Assembly: GCA_945871455.1 (NCBI GenBank)
Contig: CAMBXJ010000181.1
Coordinates: forward strand, 1 to 8,158
Direction of reading: 5' to 3'
Length of the DNA: 8,158 bases
Origin: Asaia bogorensis
GTDB lineage: Bacteria; Pseudomonadota; Alphaproteobacteria; Acetobacterales; Acetobacteraceae
How positions within the stretch are numbered: the stretch's first letter is position 1; each line of letters starts with the position of its first letter. The notes under the pieces were generated by a model. That model worked only from the letters and a program-made list of their open reading frames with translations. It was not told the origin of the DNA and searched no databases. Positions 1 to 5,578 of the stretch are shown here, piece by piece. The translations under genes and the position numbers were made by a program.

Positions 1-5
1 AAGGG

Positions 6-122
6 AGAAAATCCTCCCCCTCCCCTTGCGGGGGGGGGCTGGGGGGAGGGGTATTTCGCACGAATATGGCTCGGAACCCCTCCCCCCGACCCCATCCCGC
101 AAGGGGAGGGGGAGGATTTTCT
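6..122. repeat. REP-like long hairpin, copy A
   Basis: Two 47-nt arms (6-52 and 76-122) are inverted copies of each other around a 23-nt loop. The outer 27 positions (6-32 against 96-122) pair perfectly, and only four mismatches occur in the inner 20. Each arm has the core CCCCTTGCGGG next to long C- or G-runs. The same core occurs in the pair at 1239-1362 and in degenerate form at 214-245, so this is a dispersed family and not a one-off terminator. It resembles bacterial REP/BIME palindromes in architecture. Neither side has the U-run of a classical intrinsic terminator. Confidence 0.8.
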
Positions 123-174
123 ACGTTACCGAGATGTGTGAATGCCGTAGGACGGAGAGGACGGGCGATTGCCC

Positions 175-244
175 GAGAAAATCCGTCTCCCATCCAGAGA
201 TGTGTGCAGGCGCTATCCCGCAAAGGGAGGAGAAGGATATTCTC
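175..244. repeat. Degenerate hairpin related to copy A
   Basis: The 16-nt arms 175-190 and 229-244 pair with two mismatches. Outer arm GAGAAAATCC matches the outer arm of copy A, and 214-245 (core TATCCCGCAAAGGGAGG) matches the right half of copy A with several substitutions. It ends 9 bp beyond the stop codon of the minus-strand deacetylase. It could therefore lie in the 3' untranslated region of that transcript and stabilise or terminate it, although no U-run follows the stem. Confidence 0.55.
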
Positions 245-253
245 CACCCGCCG

Positions 254-1159
254 CTATGCGTTGTCGCGGCACCATTCCGCCACCTGGGCGTGGGTCGCGA
301 ACCAGCAGCTTCCCTTCGCCTTCATGTGCCGGATCAGCCGTTCCAGCAGCGGCAGGCGGGAACGATGACCGATGAAGTGCGGGTGCATCGTCAGCAGGAA
401 CAACCCATTTTCATCCCAGGCCCCATCGAACTCGGCGGTAAAGATTTCCTCCACGGCTGATGGCGGGGTGTAGGGGCGCAGCGCGGAAAACCGCAGGAAG
501 TTGAAATAGACCGCATCGTCGCGGATCCATTCGGGGGGAAGCTCTATGATTCCGGTCGGCTGTCCCTGATCGAGCAGCTCGTAAGGGTCGTCGTCCGCCA
601 TCAGGGAGCTGTCATACAGCAGCTTCATCTCCCGGATGATGTCGAGCGTATTGACCGAGAAATCCCAGCTTGCCGTCCGCATCCCGACCGGTTCCGTGCC
701 GGAAATGCGCGCCAACGTGTCGCGGGCGCGAAAGGTCAGGTCGCGCTCAGCTTCCCGGGGCAGGGTGGTGTTGGCCTCATGGATCCAGGAATGGATGCCA
801 ATCTCGTGCCCGTCGCCTGCTACCGCTCGGACCTCGTCCGGGTGCAACAGGGCGGACACGGCCGGGTAGAAGAAGCTGGCGGGGATCGATTCCCGCTCCA
901 ACAGGCGGCGGATGCGGGGCATGGCCTGGCGAGCCCCGTACTGGCCCTGGGAAATGCGCATCGGGCTGGGGTCGTTGTCGCGCAATGGGATCGTCTCATG
1001 ATCCGCGTCGAAGCTGAGCGCCACCGCGCAGCGTGCCCCATTCGGCCATGTTTTCGGCTTCATGCTGCGTCCACCGCGCGCCCGACCGACGATCTGGCGC
1101 CAGGTCTCCTCCGGCCATTGCCACGGTTCGAGATTTGGGGTTTTGGCGTCCGTGCTCAT
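254..1159 (-). CDS. Polysaccharide deacetylase family protein, HpPgdA-like (CE4)
   Basis: Predicted 301-residue cytoplasmic metal-dependent deacetylase of the NodB/CE4 superfamily. Motif 1 reads SFDAD (D51 the likely base, D53 a metal ligand). Motif 2 reads HSWIH (H123 and H127, metal ligands). GMRTASWDFS (159-168), LYDSSLM (181-187) and the late LTMHPHFIGH (256-265) are typical of the subgroup around Helicobacter pylori PgdA, which also lacks a signal peptide. The start was placed at 1159 because GGAGG lies 9 nt upstream; the open frame continues upstream only through repeat DNA. Substrates in this subgroup are uncertain: besides peptidoglycan or polysaccharide, some relatives are allantoinase-like (PuuE) or act on small amides or imides. 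It is divergent from an amidase. Family assignment is secure; substrate is not. Confidence 0.9.
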   Translation of the reverse strand: MSTDAKTPNLEPWQWPEETWRQIVGRARGGRSMKPKTWPNGARCAVALSFDADHETIPLRDNDPSPMRISQGQYGARQAMPRIRRLLERESIPASFFYPAVSALLHPDEVRAVAGDGHEIGIHSWIHEANTTLPREAERDLTFRARDTLARISGTEPVGMRTASWDFSVNTLDIIREMKLLYDSSLMADDDPYELLDQGQPTGIIELPPEWIRDDAVYFNFLRFSALRPYTPPSAVEEIFTAEFDGAWDENGLFLLTMHPHFIGHRSRLPLLERLIRHMKAKGSCWFATHAQVAEWCRDNA

Positions 1160-1425
1160 CCGGGGTTCCCTCCGCTGCGTGGGGCCGGCATGGTGCGCCA
1201 TAAGTGTCCGTCCGGGAAGTCTGGCGGGTTGGGGGCCGCACACAGACTCCCCCGCCCCTTGCGGGAGGGGGCTGGGGGGAGGGGTGCTACAACCCGACTG
1301 TTGGTTGCTTGTCCCATCCCTCCCCCCAACCCCCTCCCGCAAGGGGCGGGGGAGTGTGTGTGCCGACCCGAACCGCCGGACTTCGCGAACGGATACATCG
1401 ACCCCGCTTGGGAAAGACGCATGCC
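1160..1425. promoter_or_regulatory. Divergent intergenic region between deacetylase and amidase
   Basis: These 266 bp must hold the promoters for both divergent genes, yet about 195 bp are taken up by the inverted repeat at 1204-1396. I see no convincing -35/-10 pair. The deacetylase ribosome-binding site lies at the left edge (reverse complement GGAGG, about 1169-1173) and the amidase site GGAAAG at 1411-1416. If the promoters lie outside the repeat they must be very close to the start codons; otherwise transcription starts within or across the hairpin. Confidence 0.6.
1204..1396. repeat. Long imperfect inverted repeat, copy B (REP/MITE-like)
   Basis: The core arms 1239-1286 and 1315-1362 are 48 nt each and pair with few mismatches around a 28-nt loop. 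They contain the same CCCCTTGCGGG and GGGGGGAGGG blocks as copy A. Complementarity continues outwards, allowing a one-base gap near 1226, through GAAGTCTGGCGG on the left and its partner CCGCCGGACTTC (1374-1385), to about 1204 and 1396. This gives arms of about 83 nt. Such outer arms are unusual for a simple REP and would fit a small MITE-like element or an inverted duplication. No clear target-site duplication was found. Confidence 0.75.
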
Positions 1426-2820
1426 ATGCCCGGAACCGATCCAGCCCTGTTCACGGCCGAGGAAATGCTGGCACACTTCGCTCGCCGGACATTAAGCCCG
1501 GTCGAAGTCCTGCAAGCGGTCACCGAACGGGTGGCTCGCCTCAATCCGGCCCTGAATGCGTTCGCGGTGCTGAACCCCCGCGCCGTGGACGCCGCGGCCG
1601 AAAGCGCCGGTCGCTGGCGCGCCGGACGGCCGATGGGACCGTTGGACGGCGTGCCCTGCACCATCAAGGACCTGATCGACGTGGCCGGTTTCCCGACTCG
1701 CCGGGGCAGCCGAGCGACCGACCCGGCGCCGGTCATGGATGATGCGCCGCTGGTGGTGGGGTTGAAGGGCGCCGGCGCGGTGATCCTGGGCAAGACCACC
1801 ACCACCGAGTTTGGTTGGAAATCGCCGGGGGATTGCCCGCTGCACGGCATCACCCGCAACCCGTGGAACCTGGCGCACACCCCGGGCGGGTCGTCGTCCG
1901 GTGCCGGAGCCGCCGGAGCGGCGGGGTTCGGACCCTTGCATGTCGGGACCGACGCCGGCGGTTCCATCCGCATTCCGGCGGCCTGGAGCGGCCTGGTCGG
2001 GCTGAAACCCACCTATGGGCGGGTGCCGCAATGGCCGGCCAGCGCCTTTGCCAGCGTGGCCTGCGCCGGACCGATGACACGGACGGTGCGGGACGCCGCG
2101 CTGATGGTGTCGTCCATGGCGCGCTACGACAGCCGCGACCCGTTTTGTGCGCCCGATGACGGACGGGACTGGCGAACCGGGATCGAGGACGGCGTCGCCG
2201 GCCTGACCGTCGGCGTGCTGCGTCATCCCGGCTTCGACGCCCCCGTGGATGCCTATGGCGTCGCGGCGGTCGAGCGGGCCGCGGCCCTGCTGGCGGAGGC
2301 GGGTGCCTCGGTCGACGAGGCCAATCCCGATCTGCCGGATACCGCCACCGTGTTTGGACGGGTCTGGGGTGCAGCGTTGGCACGTCTGGTCGCAAGCCTG
2401 CCGGAGCAGTTGCGCGGGCTGCTGGACCCCGGCATCCGGGAAGTTGCCGAACGGCTCGGCGGCATGACCGCCATCGACTTCATGGACGCCGAGGCGCTGC
2501 GTGCCGCCGCCGGCCATGCCATGGCTCGGTTGCACCAGCGCTTCGACCTGGTGCTTTGCCCGACCGTGCCAGCCGGTCCGCCCTTGGCCGATGCCCCCAT
2601 CGTCGATCCGGTGCGGGCGCTGTGGACGGAATGGGCGCCCTGGACGTTCACCTTCAACGTCACGCGCCAGCCGGCGATCACCGTGCCCATGGCGTTGCGG
2701 GCGGACGGCTTGCCGAACTCCGTGCAGATCGCGGCGGCGCAATATCGGGACGATCTGGTGCTGCGAGCGGCGCGGGTCATCGAGTTGGCGGCGCCATTTC
2801 CGACGCTTGACGGGACATGA
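1426..2820 (+). CDS. Amidase (amidase signature family)
   Basis: A 464-residue amidase signature enzyme that hydrolyses a carboxamide or N-acyl amide to acid plus amine or ammonia. The Ser-cisSer-Lys triad is visible: K81 in GVPCTIKDL, cis-Ser S156 in PGGSSSGAG, and nucleophile S180 in GTDAGGSIRIP. The K-to-Ser spacing of 99 and Ser-to-Ser spacing of 24 match FAAH and GatA. Length is normal for the family and no signal peptide is seen, so it should be cytoplasmic. The start at 1426 has GGAAAG 9 nt upstream; the upstream open frame is repeat translation. It is unlikely to be GatA because no gatC or gatB is nearby and it sits in an operon with opgC. Its stop overlaps the opgC start (ATGA). Substrate cannot be read from the sequence. 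Confidence 0.93.
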   Translation: MPGTDPALFTAEEMLAHFARRTLSPVEVLQAVTERVARLNPALNAFAVLNPRAVDAAAESAGRWRAGRPMGPLDGVPCTIKDLIDVAGFPTRRGSRATDPAPVMDDAPLVVGLKGAGAVILGKTTTTEFGWKSPGDCPLHGITRNPWNLAHTPGGSSSGAGAAGAAGFGPLHVGTDAGGSIRIPAAWSGLVGLKPTYGRVPQWPASAFASVACAGPMTRTVRDAALMVSSMARYDSRDPFCAPDDGRDWRTGIEDGVAGLTVGVLRHPGFDAPVDAYGVAAVERAAALLAEAGASVDEANPDLPDTATVFGRVWGAALARLVASLPEQLRGLLDPGIREVAERLGGMTAIDFMDAEALRAAAGHAMARLHQRFDLVLCPTVPAGPPLADAPIVDPVRALWTEWAPWTFTFNVTRQPAITVPMALRADGLPNSVQIAAAQYRDDLVLRAARVIELAAPFPTLDGT

Positions 2821-3986
2821 CGCAGGCCCCCGGTAGCACCCGAGCGGTGACAGACAAGGCGTCGACGCGCGACTATCGGCTCGACTTTTTCCGCGGATTG
2901 GCTCTGATTTTCATTTTCATCGACCACATCCCCGACAACATCGTCAGCTTCTTTACCTTGCGGTCATTCGCGTTCTGCGATGCCGCGGAGGTGTTCATCT
3001 TCATCTCCGGCTACACCGCCGCGCTCGCCTATACCCCGGTCTTCGGCCGAGAGGGCATCGCGATGGGTTTCGCCCGGATCTACCGGCGCGTCTGGCAACT
3101 TTATGTCGCGCATCTGTGCCTGTTCATGATCTTCACGGCTGAGGTCGCCTACACCCTGAAATATCTGCAAAATCCGCTCTTTGCCGACGAATTGCAGGTG
3201 GGCGACTACCTCGATAACCAGGGCGAGGCCTTCATTCGGGTCCTGCTGCTGCAGTTCCAGCCGTCACTGCTGAATATCCTGCCGCTGTATATCCTGTTGC
3301 TGCTGGCATTGCCGATTCTGATACTGCTGATCCGGCGCCATGTCCTGCTGGGGCTGATCCCGTCGGCCGCGTTATATCTCGTGGCCAACCTGTTCGGCTG
3401 GAATCTGCCGGGATTCCCAGAGGGTCGATTGTGGTTCTTCAACCCGTTGGCATGGCAGTTCCTGTTTACCATCGGCGTGGTGTTGGGGTTTGTGCGCAGC
3501 AGAGGCGACCGATGGGTGCGGTCCGTCCCCTTGCTGCCAGTGGTCGCGGCCGTCGTGGTCGTGGTTGCCGGCGGGCTGCAAGGCCTTTGGACCTTGCACG
3601 AGCCGTTCAACCTGATCCCGTATTACCTGCCGCTGCCGGACTCGTGGCTCGACAAGACCATGTTGCCGCCGGCCCGCCTGATCAGCCTTCTGGCCCTGGC
3701 GGTTGTCGTTGGCGCCTATATCCCACGCGATGCGCGTTTCATGCGATCCGTCGCCGGTTGGACGGTCGTGCTGTGCGGGCAGAACTCGTTGGAGGTGTTC
3801 TGTCTGGGTATCCTGCTGTCGGTGCTGGCCAATTTTGTGCTCAGCCTTGCCGGATACGGGTTGTTCGATCAATTTTTGGTCAATCTGGGAGGACTCGCGA
3901 TCATGGCCGGCTTTGGGCTGCTGTTGGCATGGTTCAAGGCAGGTGGCCACCTACCGGTGGCACCACGCGCACAGGCCAAATCATGA
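2817..3986 (+). CDS. opgC: OpgC-family integral membrane acyltransferase
   Basis: A 389-residue polytopic inner-membrane protein with about ten hydrophobic segments. After a short cytoplasmic N-terminus it begins with RLDFFRGLAL (21-30) and FIDHIP (H37), the hallmark of OpgC and related acyltransferases. DAAEVFIFISGY (55-66), NPLAWQFLFTIG (209-220) and GQNSLEVF (321-328) are further family blocks. In the studied case, OpgC transfers succinyl groups from the cytoplasm to osmoregulated periplasmic glucans. No glucan synthesis gene (opgG/opgH or ndvB) is in this window, so the acceptor is unknown. Its ATG overlaps the amidase TGA by 4 bp and its TGA overlaps the next ATG in the same way. The upstream ribosome-binding site is weak, which suggests translational coupling. 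The symbol reflects family membership, not proven function. Confidence 0.9.
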   Translation: MTQAPGSTRAVTDKASTRDYRLDFFRGLALIFIFIDHIPDNIVSFFTLRSFAFCDAAEVFIFISGYTAALAYTPVFGREGIAMGFARIYRRVWQLYVAHLCLFMIFTAEVAYTLKYLQNPLFADELQVGDYLDNQGEAFIRVLLLQFQPSLLNILPLYILLLLALPILILLIRRHVLLGLIPSAALYLVANLFGWNLPGFPEGRLWFFNPLAWQFLFTIGVVLGFVRSRGDRWVRSVPLLPVVAAVVVVVAGGLQGLWTLHEPFNLIPYYLPLPDSWLDKTMLPPARLISLLALAVVVGAYIPRDARFMRSVAGWTVVLCGQNSLEVFCLGILLSVLANFVLSLAGYGLFDQFLVNLGGLAIMAGFGLLLAWFKAGGHLPVAPRAQAKS

Positions 3987-4711
3987 GGTGTCTGGTTCGG
4001 CTGGCGGTGGTCGTTGGCCTGGTGCTGTCCGCGGGTTTGCCCGCCAGGGCCGCGACTTGCCCGGTGCCGGACCCGTTCGAGATCCCGCATGGCGGGTTGC
4101 CGGCGACTCAGGCCGGAGTGGCGATCGGACGCTTGACGATCCTGACCCTGGGTGGGTCCGCAACCCTGGGTGCGGCGGCCCGCGGTGCGGCGTTCACCTA
4201 TCCGGCCCGGCTGGAAGCCCGCCTGCGAACGGCTCTGCCCGGCGTTGAAATCAAGGCCGAGGTTCGGGCGGCCACGCGCCTGGCGATGGCGGACATTTTG
4301 ACCAGGCTCGATGCCGATCTGGCGGCGATCCGGCCGGGTCTGGTGATCTGGGGACCGGGCGCCAGCGCCGCGGCGCGTGGCGACGATCTGGACAGCTTCA
4401 ACAATGGTATCGCCGAGGTGATCCGCCGGGTGCGGTTGGCCGGGGCCGACCTTATCATGATGACGTTGCAATTCGCGCCGAGCGTGGTCAGGGTGATGAA
4501 CCCGTATCCGTATCGCATGGCGGTAATCCGGGGCGCTGACATGGTGGGTGTGCCGGTACTGGACCGCTATGAACTGATGCATTTTTGGAACGGTAGCGGA
4601 TTCATGAACCTGGATGCCACCGATGCCGAAGACCGGGTCCGGGTTGCGCGTCGGCTGTACGACTGCATGGCGGAGATCCTGGCCGAGGGCATCGTCAATG
4701 CTGTCAGATAG
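3983..4711 (+). CDS. Secreted SGNH-fold protein, apparently catalytically dead
   Basis: A 242-residue protein with a clear signal peptide (basic MRCLVR, hydrophobic VVVGLVLSAGL, cleavage near ARA-A at 23/24), so it is probably periplasmic. It is a paralogue of the next gene; shared blocks include FTYPARLEA (71-79), RLDADLAA (108-115) and LVIW (120-123). Aligned with that gene, block I keeps a Ser (S59 in LGGSATLG). The block II Gly is replaced (around R99), the block III Asn is Ser (S128 in GPGASAA), and the DxxH His is Arg (D217-R220). Two oxyanion-hole residues and the catalytic His are therefore missing. The frame is intact and starts inside the opgC stop (ATGA). This suggests a retained pseudoenzyme with a binding or structural role, not a decaying gene. 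The SGNH assignment rests mainly on the paralogue. Confidence 0.85.
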   Translation: MRCLVRLAVVVGLVLSAGLPARAATCPVPDPFEIPHGGLPATQAGVAIGRLTILTLGGSATLGAAARGAAFTYPARLEARLRTALPGVEIKAEVRAATRLAMADILTRLDADLAAIRPGLVIWGPGASAAARGDDLDSFNNGIAEVIRRVRLAGADLIMMTLQFAPSVVRVMNPYPYRMAVIRGADMVGVPVLDRYELMHFWNGSGFMNLDATDAEDRVRVARRLYDCMAEILAEGIVNAVR

Positions 4712-5504
4712 TCTATCGGCCGCCCGCCGTCCGGACTTCAACGCGATGGTTCGACGGTTGCGGGCGGGCCTTTTCGGTGTCCTCGCGGTGTTTGCCGTGT
4801 CCCAGGCGTCCGCCGCCTCGCCGGCCTGTCCTGCCTCGGAGCCGCGGCATTTGGCACTTCCGGCGACCTGGGCGGCGTTGGCGGCGGGTCGGCCGATTAC
4901 GATCGTCGCGTTCGGCTCGTCATCCACCGAGGGCGCCGGTGCCACCACGCCCGCCCACACCTATCCCGCTCGGCTGCAAGCCCTGTTGCGGGCGGCCTGG
5001 CCGAACGTGCCGGTGACGGTGATGAACCGGGGGCTGGGGGGGCAAACGACGGACACTATGCTGGCGCGGTTGGATACGGATGTGCTCGCCGCCCGTCCGA
5101 CCCTGGTCATCTGGCAGGACGGCGCCAACGCAGCCCTGCGCGGGATGGAACCGGCGCGGTTCGCCGCTCTGTTGTCGGAAGGGGTGCGACGCATCGTCGC
5201 GTCCGGGGCCGATCTTGTGTTGATGGACAATCAGATCGCACCTCGGTTGGAACAGACCGCCCACCATGGCACCTTCATCGCCATGGTGGCGCAAGAGGCC
5301 GCGGCACGTCGCGTGCCCCTGTTTTCCCGTGCGGCGTTGATGCGGGAATGGCGGGCGGCGGCGCCATCAGCCAACGACATGATCGGGGCGGATGGCCTGC
5401 ATCATACGGATCGCGGCTATGAATGCCTTGCCGAGGCGTTGGGGCGGGCCATCGTGGCGCCGACACCGCCCGCGATCGTGACGGCTCAGGGCAAGCGGGA
5501 CTGA
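4698..5504 (+). CDS. Secreted SGNH/GDSL hydrolase or acyltransferase partner
   Basis: A 268-residue exported SGNH-fold enzyme. The catalytic set is complete: Ser75 in FGSSSTEG (block I; GDS changed to GSS), Gly115 in GLGGQTT (block II), Asn144 in DGANAALRG (block III), and Asp232/His235 in GADGLHHTD (block V). It should cleave or transfer O-acyl esters in the periplasm. Start 4698 has GAGGG 8 nt upstream and overlaps the previous gene by 14 bp. The alternative ATG at 4746 lacks a ribosome-binding site but would begin neatly at the signal peptide (MVRRLR, then hydrophobic AGLFGVLAVFAV, cleavage near ASA-A). Either way the mature protein is the same. As last gene of the opgC operon it could deacylate the modified glycan or act with OpgC in acyl transfer, as PatB does for PatA. 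Confidence 0.88.
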   Translation: MLSDSLSAARRPDFNAMVRRLRAGLFGVLAVFAVSQASAASPACPASEPRHLALPATWAALAAGRPITIVAFGSSSTEGAGATTPAHTYPARLQALLRAAWPNVPVTVMNRGLGGQTTDTMLARLDTDVLAARPTLVIWQDGANAALRGMEPARFAALLSEGVRRIVASGADLVLMDNQIAPRLEQTAHHGTFIAMVAQEAAARRVPLFSRAALMREWRAAAPSANDMIGADGLHHTDRGYECLAEALGRAIVAPTPPAIVTAQGKRD

Positions 5505-5578
5505 CGGGAAAGGCTGTCGGTCGGCCTCTTTTGGGCGGGCCGCGGATCCGCATCCGTTGCCCGTCAGGGATGCCCCGG

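Larger units (their letters stand above)
1..253. other. Intergenic region filled with GC-rich inverted repeats
   Basis: This stretch lies downstream of the deacetylase stop and holds no credible gene. Its open frames are low-complexity proline/glycine/arginine translations of C- and G-runs, and none has a ribosome-binding site. It contains one long hairpin (6-122) and a degenerate, shorter related element (175-244). The 10-mer GAGATGTGTG occurs twice (131-140 and 197-206), and GAGAAAATCC occurs at 5-14 and 175-184, so the two elements share flanking sequence as well as cores. No promoter was recognised. Confidence 0.8.

Noticed and set aside
26..460. Open frames over the first 460 bases on the plus strand
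   Set aside because: They are translations of hairpin repeats running into the antisense of the deacetylase; low-complexity proline/arginine sequence.
1492..2742. Long open frame (416 codons) antisense to the amidase
   Set aside because: High-GC shadow of a well-supported amidase gene; the translation is Arg/Gly/His-rich with no recognisable domain and no ribosome-binding site.
1426..2820. Amidase as GatA of the tRNA amidotransferase
   Set aside because: No gatC or gatB nearby, and the operon partners are envelope acyl-modification genes; the general amidase assignment is safer.
3869..4960. Open frame of 363 codons antisense to the two SGNH genes
   Set aside because: Shadow frame across two genes with signal peptides and clear paralogy; the composition is atypical and no motif is seen.
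5501..5567. CTGACGGG (5501-5508) and CCCGTCAG (5560-5567) as a bidirectional terminator between the convergent genes
   Set aside because: The 8-bp stem would enclose a 51-nt loop, overlaps the SGNH stop codon, and has no U-run on either side; probably chance or at most a weak structure.
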